Shown one piece after another: positions 29,950 through 41,000 of a DNA stretch of 64,000 bases (positions are counted from its first letter, which is position 1; each line of letters begins with the position of its first letter). A program made the translations under genes and the position numbers. The notes below the pieces were generated by a model that saw only the letters and a program-made list of their open reading frames with translations, had not been told where the DNA came from and did no database searches. Location of the stretch: contig JAPFFF010000002.1 of the NCBI GenBank assembly GCA_039105265.1, forward strand, positions 5,580,001 through 5,644,000, read 5' to 3'. The DNA comes from Tritrichomonas musculus (Eukaryota; Parabasalia; Tritrichomonadida; Tritrichomonadidae).

Positions 29950-31230
29950 TATCTGGAAAATATCGTAAATGTCAAGATTTTATATATAATTCATTAAAAA
30001 GAATCTTAAAGGCATCACTTGCACTATTATAAAGACACAGAATCAATGCATCGGAATAATACTTGCAATTCAAAATATTCAAACCTTGTTTTCTTTGTTT
30101 AAAGAAAAATTCAAATAACTCAATATCGAATTTAGACTCATACAATAAAGAATAATTATAATACCATATTTGCATAGGAAATTCAACAGCTTCGATATAT
30201 TTCACAGCAAGAACAATTTTCTGAAGACACAGAGGTAATAAGACAAAATCATGTGAAAAAAGAACATATCTTAAGCAATAGTAATTTATGCGTTGTAGTT
30301 TTCATTCTTTATCATTAAAATAATAATTATGAAATGTAAACAAATTTCTATATAAATCATCGTATTCATAGAATTTATCTGCATAGTTATCTAGACAATA
30401 GCCAAGGAAATCAAAATTATGCATTAAAATTGGCTGATGAAAAGATAAAATAAAGTTACATTTTGTTTCAACAATGTGAATAATTTCAAGATTTCCACCT
30501 AAAAAAGCATAATCAAATAGATCATCATTTATGATAATGTTATCTTACATCCCCAGAAATTTGAATATTTTTAACGATCCATAAGATGCTGCATTCTCAA
30601 GTAAAGATGATTCTTTATTTATTAGCTTTTTTCTTTCATAATATGAAAACTTAAATCTATAATTGACTCCATAATTGTTCTTCGAAAACAAAGATTGAAA
30701 AGTTTCAATGTCATCTTCACGAATACTTTTGTGAAGTTTTGATGGATTGTAAAAAGTCTTTCTGGCATAAAATAGGTGAAAAGTATAAATGAATTATATG
30801 ATGCTTCAATAATCCCTTCAATCGAAAAAAATAATTTAGTAAAAAGATAATATACTTGAATGTGATTAGAATTATTAATTAGTTCATATTCTGTCGCATT
30901 TGTACTTTTTATTTCCAATGAAAAATTATTTATGATATCTAAATAAAGTTCCATCTTTTTAAAATAATTGAAAGAAAAAGAAATAATTACATTATAGAAT
31001 AAAATTGCACGTGCGTGATCTTTGAAAAAAATTATTGTAATTGATAAATTGTAAAATTTCTTGATATGTATCTTCCGTTAAATTACAAAGAAGATTTTGA
31101 AATTCTGAAAGAATTTCATACCAATGATTGTTTTTTTAAAAAAAAAAGCATCTACTTCCTCTTGAATTTGCTGAAGAAAATGATTGTCCTTATTTAAATG
31201 GAAAAAGGTTATTCTCATACTTTTCCTATC
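29950..31230 (-). pseudogene. Decayed DUF3447 head gene
   Basis: On the minus strand, pieces of the DUF3447 head can be read: KESSLLENAASYGSLKIFKF near 30560-30620 matches LIEYAAFFGSIQIFKFL of intact copies, GNLEIIHIVETKC near 30470-30500 matches MIHLLE, and the N-terminal helices fall at 30622-30954. They are separated by stops (for example a TAA in the 30545 region and near 30305) and a frame change around 30620. The stretch is a dead copy of a host gene and lies between two other members of the same family. Confidence 0.55.
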
Positions 31231-31541
31231 AATCATCAGAATTCAAATGTTTTTAAATTTATAAGAATGTGTTTGACAGGTTCTAGATGGAGTGGTCATA
31301 ATTATCTCAGGCTTGAAGCATTTAAAATATTTGGAAGGTTGTTTGAAACTGAGTAAGAAAAACAAAATTTGATTGATACTATTAAATGCACATTTATATA
31401 AAGAATCGTTGGTATTTAATTATAATATCTCATCTTTTTTTTAAAAAATATTTTTTTTAATTGCAGTTACATAAGATTTTAGGCAATAAATAAATTTATG
31501 TAATTGGTATAAATGTTTATTTTGATATATCATATTCCATA

Positions 31542-32579
31542 TTATATTATGGTTATAGCCACATTACTTTTAATATCTAATGAGCATTGATTAACAGAAG
31601 ATGGAAGAGTCAATTTCATTAATGATGTGCATCCTCTAAAAACGTGTCCTCCCATTTGAGTAACTGATGAAGGAATTGAAGCCTGTGTCAATGATTTACA
31701 ATCACTGAAAGCAAACATACCAATTTTTGTTACAGAAGAAGGAACTGACACCTGTTCCAACGATGAACAGCCACTGAATGCTGAATTTCCTATTGTTTTC
31801 ACAGAGGAAGGAATTGAAATCTGCTTTAATTTCGAGCAGCCATCAAATGTACAGTTACCAATCGATGTTATGCAAGAAAGAATGTTTATTTGTTCCAGAT
31901 TTGAACATTTATAAAAAGCGAAACGTTCAATAGAAGTCACTGATGATGGAATTTCTAAATGTTTAATAGATGAGCATCCATCAAATGCGTGGGATTCAAT
32001 TACAGTCACTGAAGAAGGAATTATAATTTCATAAAGTGAAGTGCATCGATTGAATGCACCTTCACAAATTGATTTTACAGAAGGAGGAATGACTAAACGC
32101 TTCAAATTAGAACAGCCAGCAAAACTATTTTTTTCAATTGAAAGAAGTGAAGAAGGAAGTGAAATTTCAGAAAGTGATGTGCAATCATAGAAACAAGAGT
32201 GGCCAATTTTTGTTACAGATGAAGGAATAGTTATTGATTCTAATTTTATGCAGTTATAAAAAGTGGAAGAGAAAATTTCTGCCACTAATATAGGAATCGA
32301 AATTTCTTTCAATGACGAGCATCCACAGAATGAAGAAGGGCCAATTTTTGCTACAGAAGAAGCAATTGAAACTTGCCTCAATGATGAACAACCACTGAAA
32401 GCTCCATGTCCAATTTCATTCACTGAGGATGGAATTGTTATCTGCGACAGTCTTTTGCAACCCATAAAACATTTTGGTGGAATGATGCTTTCTGGCTGAG
32501 ATAACAAAAGATTGATAATTTCGTAATGATCTCTTTCACCTGCAAGATGCAAAGCGGTGACATCATTAAAAAAAAATAT
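31542..32579 (-). CDS. Ankyrin plus LRR_5 segment without its own ATG (3' part of split locus)
   Basis: The frame is open from 32579 to the stop at 31542. It starts with an ankyrin unit (DVTALHLAGERDHYEIINLL) that carries no ATG, and the first Met lies inside the first LRR. About 13 LRR_5 units follow (TIPSSVNEIGHGAFSGCSSL and similar), then a short tail. It is the natural continuation of the DUF3447 head at 32707-33801, which stops 127 bases upstream. AAT GAC before the gap and AAT GAT after it fall at the same point of the ankyrin repeat. Without a start it must be a spliced exon, a frame reached by another route, or a pseudogene part. I see no GT-AG pair that would remove the gap cleanly. 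Confidence 0.65.
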   Translation of the reverse strand: MFFFNDVTALHLAGERDHYEIINLLLSQPESIIPPKCFMGCKRLSQITIPSSVNEIGHGAFSGCSSLRQVSIASSVAKIGPSSFCGCSSLKEISIPILVAEIFSSTFYNCIKLESITIPSSVTKIGHSCFYDCTSLSEISLPSSLLSIEKNSFAGCSNLKRLVIPPSVKSICEGAFNRCTSLYEIIIPSSVTVIESHAFDGCSSIKHLEIPSSVTSIERFAFYKCSNLEQINILSCITSIGNCTFDGCSKLKQISIPSSVKTIGNSAFSGCSSLEQVSVPSSVTKIGMFAFSDCKSLTQASIPSSVTQMGGHVFRGCTSLMKLTLPSSVNQCSLDIKSNVAITII

Positions 32580-32706
32580 TTATAAAACATAATTTGAAAT
32601 GATTTAATTTTTAAATATTATTTAAAAAAAATCATATTTTTTTGAATGTCTTTATTAAACAAATAATTAATGTAATGTCATTAGTAAAAATCAGTTGAAA
32701 TTTTAT

Positions 32707-33801
32707 TCAAAAAAAGTTGAAGTATTTAACTATTGTGTCATTTAACTCTATTCTTTTTTCTTTTAATAAAAGATGAACAAGATTTATATAATCATATTGC
32801 GACAAATAGAAATTGATGAATTTGTTTTCAAAATCAGTTGGGAAGAATTCATAATTACGAAAGCGAAAACAATATAATAAAGGATTTTCATTATAATTTG
32901 GAAAATCTGTTTTCTCAGTTAAAAAGTTGGTTTGAAAATAATAAGTAATTTCATTATGATGGCATTTGATTGATTCTTCAAAGCATCTTTCAAATGATTC
33001 ATTTGGTGGGTTCACATCACATTCTTCAACAAGATGAATTAAGTCAGCATTTTTTGAATGAATTGAATAAAGCCAAATTGACTGTTTTATATCAACGTTA
33101 TTTAGTCTCAAGTATTGAAATATTTGAATTGATCCAAAGAAAGCTGCATATTCAATTAATGATGTCTCTTTGTTCTTTAATAAAAATGAATTCGTCTCAA
33201 AAATTGACGGTTTGATCGTTGTTTTTGAAAGTGATAAATTTGTTTGGTTTACATAGATAACGAACTCGTCAATTGAATCATTCCGAATTAATTCACAGAT
33301 ATAATCATCATTCTCTCCAATTTTTCGTTTTTCTTCAAAATTTGAAGTGGATTCTATTGAAATCTCTGAATTTTCGTTTTTTATAAATTTTTGAATCTCA
33401 GGTGAAAAATAACCGTCATTGTTTTTGCTTTTGAGATACTGAAAGATGAAATCATTCATTGCTATTGTCTTGTTTTCAAATAGGAAAAGAAGAATTCTTT
33501 TGTTTGTCTTGAAAATACTGAATATTTCGTTATTTGAAAAAGTCTGTTGGATTTGGTCATCACAGTAAAGAAGAATTTGCTCAATTCTGATAAAAAAATT
33601 TGGAGTTCGATGATGGTTTTTCGATATTTTTGATAATAAATAAAGTAATTCTTTTAATTCTTCTCGGTTTTCAGAAAATTTTTGAGAATCAATAAATTCA
33701 AATAATAACTGTTGGTCATCGTTATTGTCTTGAGTGTCAAGAAAAGATAATAAAACTTTTAGGAATTCTTTCTTTTGACTAATATAGTTTTTTGTATTCA
33801 T
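32707..33801 (-). CDS. DUF3447/ankyrin head protein (5' part of split locus)
   Basis: The ATG at 33801 opens a 364-residue frame with all DUF3447 hallmarks: NHHRTPNFFIRIEQIL, KRKIGENDDYICELI, SLIEYAAFFGSIQIF, IHLVEECD and EESIKCHHNEI. It ends LVHLLLKEKRIELND plus ten AT-rich codons and a stop. The closest relative in the window by eye is the 27146 gene. The ankyrin and LRR_5 parts lie just downstream on the same strand (31542-32579). The role is unknown. It is probably a protein-binding scaffold. Confidence 0.75.
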   Translation of the reverse strand: MNTKNYISQKKEFLKVLLSFLDTQDNNDDQQLLFEFIDSQKFSENREELKELLYLLSKISKNHHRTPNFFIRIEQILLYCDDQIQQTFSNNEIFSIFKTNKRILLFLFENKTIAMNDFIFQYLKSKNNDGYFSPEIQKFIKNENSEISIESTSNFEEKRKIGENDDYICELIRNDSIDEFVIYVNQTNLSLSKTTIKPSIFETNSFLLKNKETSLIEYAAFFGSIQIFQYLRLNNVDIKQSIWLYSIHSKNADLIHLVEECDVNPPNESFERCFEESIKCHHNEITYYFQTNFLTEKTDFPNYNENPLLYCFRFRNYEFFPTDFENKFINFYLSQYDYINLVHLLLKEKRIELNDTIVKYFNFF

Positions 33802-33982
33802 TTTAATTTGGTAAAATCAGCTTAATTAAAGTAGGATTAATGACATGTGAGCTGAAAAGAAAAAAAAAACAATAGAAATGAAATTCTTTTAATATTTTGA
33901 TTTATTTAAAAAAATCTATTGTGAATATGGATAACTTTATCCATCTAAATTTTTGGCCTTAAATAAAATATTAAGATTTAAT

Positions 33983-35003
33983 ATGGAATTTGATTTATTC
34001 TATGATACAAAAGATTATAAATTGTTTGATGAAGAAATAAGTCAGGGTGCATTTAGTAGAGTTTACATTGCAGAAAACATCAATAACCATCAACAATATT
34101 ATGTCAAAATTATTAATGCTGAAGAAGAATTCGATGGAAGAGAACAAATGATATTTATTCGTGAATCATTATTGTTTCAAACTTGAACATCAGTCAATTA
34201 TTAAGATCATTGGTATTAATTTCAAGTCTTTTCAAAATCGAATCAAAATTGAACCGACAATTATTACAGAATATTTCCCACGTGGATCATAAAAGAATTA
34301 TCTTGATAAAGAGAGAGAATTGCTTCCAGATTTAAATTGGAACTCAACGAAGAAATATATAATATTTATAGGAATCTCTGATGCGATGCGTTATTTGCAT
34401 AAAAATAACATTTTTAACCTCGATCTAAAACTAGAAATAATCCTTATTGATGAAAACTATTATCCTCATATCAATGCTTTTAATCTTTCTCGATTTTTCC
34501 CAAAAATCCTTTCAAACTCAAATGAAAACAAAATGAACAGTCAACTAGATGACAGACTATGCATGGCACCTGAAATATTAAGTGGAAAAAAAGAATTTAT
34601 TCCAGCTGTTGATGTCTATGCCTTTGGTATTGTTGCCAATGAAATCGTTACAGGAAAAAGAGTCAACTATGAAATAGGAGAAACTAAGAATACAAACGAG
34701 GAAGTCTTTCGTCCAAGACTATTCGAAAGCAATCGAATATTACAAAAAAGCAGCTGATCTTGGATGTACCCAAACAATTAACAATCTTGGAATTGCTTAT
34801 AAAGAAGGAAAAGGAGTAAAGAAAGATTATTCATAAGCATTCGAATACTTCCAAAAATCAGCTGATCTTGGATTTGCAGCTGCAATTAACAATCTTGACA
34901 TTTCTTATAAAGAGGGAAAAGGAGTGAAGCAAGACTACTCAAAAGCATCCGAATATTACCAAAAATAAGCAGATCTTGGAAATGCAGATGCAATAAACAA
35001 TTA
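33983..35003 (+). pseudogene. Decayed TKL kinase-Sel1 repeat gene
   Basis: The ATG at 33983 starts MEFDLFYDTKDY, with a glycine-loop-like ISQGAFSRVYIAE and a VKII lysine motif, then stops at about 34186. A second frame (from about 34320) holds the rest of the kinase lobe: YLHKNNIFNLDLKLEIILID in place of HRDxKxxN, NAFNLS in place of DFG, and MAPEILSG. A third frame from about 34725 holds Sel1 units (AIEYYKKAADLG, NNLGIAYKEGKGVKKDYS) with further stops. Catalytic motifs are lost and at least four lesions are present, so this is a dead relative of the gene at 14427. Confidence 0.8.
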
Positions 35004-35905
35004 ACAGCCTCAATGCGATAAATAATAATCAACCTAAACCTATTGCTAGTCTTTTCAATCTATTCAATATGTTCAACTTTTTTTGATTTGAACAGCATTA
35101 GTTTTTTCATTTTTCATTCATACATATTTCATAGCTTTTATTTTATTTTTTTTTTTTTTTAAAAAAAAAAAATTCAAAAATCTCTTCTAGAAGAGGCTAT
35201 TTATAAATAAAAATTGTATTTTTAAAAATATAATATTAGCTATATTCAAACCTAGGATTTAAATGGTCAATGACTACTTTTTGGCATATGATCTTTTTGA
35301 AAGAAAAGATGATGCTTTTTTGATTGATATTAGTCATTTGGAGTTATAAAATGCTTTAATACTGGTCATTTCCAAACTAAAAAAAAATTTTGATGGATTT
35401 GGTAATCATAATGTTTTTAAGGCAATACTATAGAATTTCCTATTGAAGTTAGAGAAGATGCAATTTCAATAAGTTTCAATTATGAACATCTATTAAAATC
35501 TTCATCAATTCCACCAATTAAATTTATGAATGGAGACAATGTATTTTGCTTTAAATATATTTTACATATTTAATAATTTTCTTATAGTTAATAAACATTT
35601 CTTATAGATTACTAAATCATGCATAGTTAAATATATAAAACAAGTGCCATGTGGAATAATGAACTAGTTCATAAGATAATTTGGTAAAATTTTACTCTTT
35701 GAAAAAGTGAAAGTGCTCTAAAATAAAAAAACGCAATACTCCATTTTTTATTTTGGTTAATACGATAGAATGAATTAAAGAAATGAAAATTAATTATTTG
35801 ATAATTTTGAAATGGAATACTATAAAGATTCAATGAAATGTATATGCTTTAATTTGCGTTAAACTCTAACAAAATTTTCAATTAAAAATAATAAATCACT
35901 TTTTT
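35004..35905. other. Degraded spacer after the kinase pseudogene
   Basis: Mostly AT-rich, with a poly-T/poly-A junction near 35148-35171. Two short protein-like stretches can be read (VNDYFLAYDLFERKDDAFL near 35265-35320 and IEFPIEVREDAISISFNYEH near 35430-35490). They may be remains of another gene but are too short to name. Confidence 0.4.
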
Positions 35906-37540
35906 ATGAGAGCTGATTTCAACAGTGACTGGACATTCACAGATTCAAAAGGAGCTAAAAAAAATATTTTTGTTCCTCATGATGCCATGATTGGAGAAGA
36001 AAGAAATACGAGTAATCCTTCAAGTTCCAATGGCGCGTTTTTCGCTGGTGGAAATTACACATATGAACGAGAATTTTACGTACCTGATGAATGGAAATCC
36101 AAAATTGTTGATTTCGAATTTGAAGGTGTCTATCAAAAAGCCGAAGTATATATCAATGACAAACTCGCAGGCAAATGCATTTATGGATACCTCCCATTTT
36201 GGATTGAAACCAAAGGTCTATTACATTATGGCTCAACAAATAAAATTACTGTTGAAGTTTATAATAATGAACAACCAAATTGTAGATGGTACTCAGGAAG
36301 CGGTATTTATCGTCCAGTATGGATGTGGGTTCAAGAACAAGTACGTATTTTACACAATGGAGTTCGCATTACAACTTTATCTCATAGTCCAGCAGAAATC
36401 CACATTACAAAAAAACATGATGGCGGCCAAATATCAATTGAAATTTTAGATTCCGAAAGCAACCGAGTTTTAAGAGCCAAAGACGATGATGTCAAACTAA
36501 AAATACCCAATGCAAAACTCTGGAATGCAGAGCATCCATACCTATACACATGCCGCGACAACTGCGAAAATGAAGGCAAAATCATTGAAACACGCGACAT
36601 TAAATTTGGTTTAAGACACATTTCATGGAGCACCAAAGGATTCTTTGTTAATGGTGAAACAATGCCAGGTGACATTTACCATAACTGGGAATTATGTAAG
36701 AAATATCCAAATAGCGTTGGTGACTTCATGTGGACTGCTTGGGATTACATCGGCGAAACAGGTGCTGGTGTTTGGGCTTAAACAGAAGATGGAAAAGGAT
36801 TCACAAAGCCTTATCCTTGGTTACTTGGTGGTGCTGGTGTATTTGATATTTGTGGTGATGAAACAGGCGAAATTGGCTACATTGGAACAGTTTGGGATCA
36901 TCTTAAAAAGCCATATATTTGTGTCCAGCCAGTAAATCATCCAGGTGTTGAACCATACAAATCTATGTGGCGTTTCACTGATGGTCTTCCTTCATGGACA
37001 TGGCATTGATGCAATCAAAATGAAGCAAAAGTTGAAGTTTACGCAAGAGCTCATAGCATTAAACTCATCTTGAATGGAAAAGAAGTTGGCACTCAAAAAG
37101 TTGAAGAATTGAAGACATTGTTCAATGTTAAATATGAACCTGGAACTCTTGAAGCAATATCTCTTGACGAAAGTGGAAAAGAAATTGCAAGATCAAAATT
37201 GGTCAGTGCCAAAGAAAATGATGTTAAAATTGTTTTGTCTCCTGAAGAAAAAGAAGTGCGTCTTAATGACATTGTTTATGTTAAGGTACGAATTAGTGAT
37301 TCTGATGGAATAATCGAATCAAATGATGATTCAACTATTAAATTGAATGTCGTTGGTGGTGAATTGTTAGGATTTGGAAGTGGAAATCCAAGAAGTGAAG
37401 AAAAATTCACTACTGGTGAATATACAACTTATTATGGAAGAGCTTTGGCTGTCGTTAGATGCACACACAAAGGTTTCTTATATGTAATGGCAGAAGATAA
37501 CAAAGGAAGAAAGGCTTCAACAGAAGTTTCAGTAATTTAA
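35906..37540 (+). pseudogene. GH2 beta-galactosidase pseudogene, bacterial-type, catalytic barrel deleted
   Basis: One plus-strand frame from ATG 35906 to the stop at 37540 is interrupted only by TAA at 36779-36781 and TGA at 37007-37009. The N-terminal part is the GH2 sugar-binding domain (HDAMIGEERNTSNPSSSNGA, FEGVYQKAEVYINDKLAG, NCRWYSGSGIYRPVWM), followed by the Ig-like domain (LWNAEHPYLYTC). At FFVNGE the sequence jumps to GDFMWTAWDYIGETGAGVW, so most of the TIM barrel with both catalytic glutamates is missing. A DUF4982-type domain (EVYARAHSIKLILNGKEVG) and a C-terminal Ig-like domain follow. This domain order is typical of gut bacteria, so acquisition by lateral transfer is likely. It no longer encodes an active glycosidase. 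Confidence 0.85.
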
Positions 37541-38054
37541 ATACAAAGTAACTTTGTTTACTCCAAAGCTTTAGATAAAATAATTTTTCTAATTTCTAAT
37601 TTCTTTTTTTTTGGAATTGTGGGTATAGTTGGTAGACAAAAGTCAATTTCTGGACAATATTTGGTTTCACTTTTTGGGAAATTTAAAATAAGTTTTTCTC
37701 GTGAACAATTTGGAATAATGAAATATTTTTAATTGATAGGCTTGTTATTCTTATATTCATTTATCAGGTTTGGCACTTTTTTAACTCAGATAATCGATAA
37801 TAAAATGTTATCGATTGGAAATTTTAATTATTGAATTCGATTATCAAATGTTCAAATATCTTGTTTGATCCCTTTTTATAAATATATGCTTAATATATGT
37901 TTTAATTTTTATATAAAATATTTTTAATAATTTTTTTCAAGTTTAAATAGAGATATTGCAAATATTTTTTTTCAATTATTTTTGTGACTATATTTCTATC
38001 AATTTGAACCATATTTCAAGCGGTCACATAACTTTTTGAATAAAATTTATAAAA
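37541..38054. other. Intergenic spacer with a dispersed repeat and a candidate initiator
   Basis: It contains the repeat fragment at 37739-37852. GGTCACATAAC at about 38024-38034, roughly 25 bases before the ATG at 38055, includes TCACA, which fits the trichomonad initiator TCA-Y-W. This is a motif match only. Confidence 0.4.
37739..37852 (+). repeat. Partial second copy of the GGCTTGTTA repeat
   Basis: GGCTTGTTATTCTTATATTC and the following ~95 bases (TCAGGTTTGGCAC, AACTCAGATAATCGATAA, CGATTATCAA) match the 5' part of the 11882-12332 unit at roughly 85-90 percent by eye. The right half is absent, so this copy is truncated. Confidence 0.7.
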
Positions 38055-41000
38055 ATGGATTATCAAAAGCTCGAAAATCTTTTTGAATCAGATCCTCCTA
38101 TTGCTATTGAAGCAAGCCAAAAAATGATTTGTTCTGTATCAAAATTTGATTCATTCAAAGATTTTTTTACCTATCATCTAGAAAATACACATATGTCAAC
38201 TTGCCAGAATGAATGGTCAGATCCACAATTATGTGTTTACTGTATTGATTGCTCAGTTATTCATCCAGCTTGCGTTTGTCTTCCCTGTTTCCTTAATGGA
38301 AACCATGAAAATCATAATTATGTTATTTTAAATACAACAGGTAATTGCGATTGTGGTGATTCATTACATTGGAAACGCTCAGGCTTTTGCTCAAAGCATC
38401 ATGGACTTGATGAAGACAATAATCATCCCGAAGATTATCTCGATAAAGAGCTTCAAACAGTTTTAACTGACGTTATTTTCAAAGCAGCCTTTATGTCCCT
38501 CAAACAATTTACCAGAAATAATCTAGAAAATGCAGAAATTATAATTCAATTTATCTCATCATTTCTCAAATTTGGCGATGGTTTCCGACGTTTAATTGCT
38601 CTTTCAATGACTGAAAAATTTGATTTAGAAGCTTTTTTGCGCGATATACCCGATTACAGCACCGATTTCAATCAATTATTCCAACAATTATGCGGTGGAC
38701 TAGTTAACGATCAACTTTTCATAAGGCACTTCTCAAAAATTACATACAAAATTTTTTCTGACAGGATTCTTAAGGACTCTTCTAGTATCATCGTTTCAGG
38801 TAACAAAAACGTCTCATATCGTGATTGGAACAACTTTTGGTTTCACTCTTTTGCGGAGAGTGTTGCACGTTACCACATCGAGCATGAAAATTGGGACTGG
38901 GTCACTTTTTTCAGTGACTCTTTGAGCTATTTCAAGGAACTTTTAAATTATGTCGGTAATGATCATTATAATGAAATGCCAAAGCAGTTAACAACACTGA
39001 TCTATCACATTGCTGGTATAACAAAAATACAGCCGAATGAACAGACTCAAAAATTCTTTGATATTATGGCTACTCAAGTTTTGGCGACTGGTAGTGATAG
39101 AGGGCAATCAGAAGAAAAGAAGAACAACACAATCATTGTTACTTCATTTAAGGAAGATACAGAAAGATTCCACTATTTCTGTGTTTTTCATTTCCAGCTC
39201 TTTTTCAATCAACTTTTTTATTGCTTTAGTAAAAAGCCGAACTTGAAGATTGACAAGTTGATTGAAATGCTTGATGAAACAATTGACATTTCGCCCATTT
39301 TCATGATTGGTAAGAATTCAGTTGGAAAAGGAAATGGAGAAGAAAATGAGAATGACAAATTCATTGAAAAATTCGTCAATTCAAAAAATATCACTGACAC
39401 TTTTTCATTGAATAATTACAAATCATTCCATAATGGAGGATCATTCTTCATTAATTTCCCTTTGTTTGATTCACTTGTGTCTCTTTTTAAGGTTGATACA
39501 AACATACAGACTCAAGTTGCACGTTTACTTTCCTCTGAAAAATATCAAAATCTTCGCGTGAAACTTGGAATTGTCACATTGAAGTCAATTCTATCGTTCA
39601 TTTGTCATCGTCAAATGATTGCAGCAGCCAACAACAAAAGTATCATGATGATCTATGATGTTTACAACAATCCTGACATGCTGACAAAGTTCTTTTCAAG
39701 ATTTGTTCCAGTTTTTCAATTGCTAATTGGTCTTCAATGCGTAGAAAAAAATTTGAATTACGAATTCAGTTTGAAAGAATTTTTTGCTTTTGAAATGGCA
39801 CGCGAAATTGGTTTGTTTGACGATTTCACAAGTGAAGAATACGAAGATGAGAACATAAATGAGAAACAGAAACAAATGGTCTTCTCGTTTTTATATCTGT
39901 CACTTTTGTTGGTAATTGAAAGGACACTTTTTTATTACAATGGATACAACTTCATTCAAGAACAAATCATTTTTGCCTTGAAGAAAGGAGTTCATTCGAT
40001 TGATGAATTGAACAAAATGTTTGATAATAGCGCTCTTGATTCGATGTCTTACATGTGGGCTTTCAATGACATCTTAATGAAGGTTGCAACATCGACAAAC
40101 ACAAAGAGAAAAGATGATAATCAAGAGTCTTCTGAATCATCAAAGACATACAATCAAGATGTCTCCTTCTATCTGAAGGATGGTGTTGAATGGAAGACAA
40201 TATCAGCTGTTAATTCATTGAACGAACAAATGACATTGATGAATGATGAAATATCCAAGAATGCTGACAAACTCATTAAGATTCCCGATTTTGAACCAGA
40301 AGAAGAATTCTTCTTCCATTCAAACAAGAAGATTGTCTATGAAGATTACAAGTTAAATGACAGTGAGAATGAAAATGAGAACGAAAACAACAACGTTGAA
40401 TTGAACACTGATGGTTTGAATGTTCGATTGAAGCAGTTTTTGTTAACACCGACAGTTTTGGCCGTTGTTTACCATGCTTTAAGAACTAATTGTGGAAAAG
40501 ATTCAAATGCTTCCGATTTGAATGACCATTTGGCAATGAATATTTTGATTCTTGCTTCGAAATTCGTTGAAGATGAAGAAGAAAAGAATTCATCATTTGA
40601 TGAATCAACAACCATTGAATATGAATCTGTTGTTGATTTGATATCCAAATTAAAACGAGCTGTTTTTGGCTATCATTCTGATGATTCAAGCATTGAATGC
40701 ACCATGAATAAAAAGAGTTTTGTTTCACTTCTTAAGATGAAGATTAGTTCAAATGATCTCCCACCTAAATCAATGATTGATGTTCTTCTTAACAAAGGAA
40801 AACTCGGCCGAAATGTCCTCGAGCAAATGTCACGACATGTTCATCTTGACTGCCTTGATGATGAAAATGAGCAACAGAAACAAGACACAAAAGCAGACAA
40901 GCATAAAAGAGCAACCAAGCTTAAACAAGACATCATGAATCATTATAAAAACCTCATTTCAAATTACAATGCTTCTGATCATCTTCAACAAAAAGGCGGA

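Noticed and set aside
35991-36449. 152-codon alternative plus-strand frame in the GH2 region
   Set aside because: The overlapping frame with clear GH2 domains explains this DNA.
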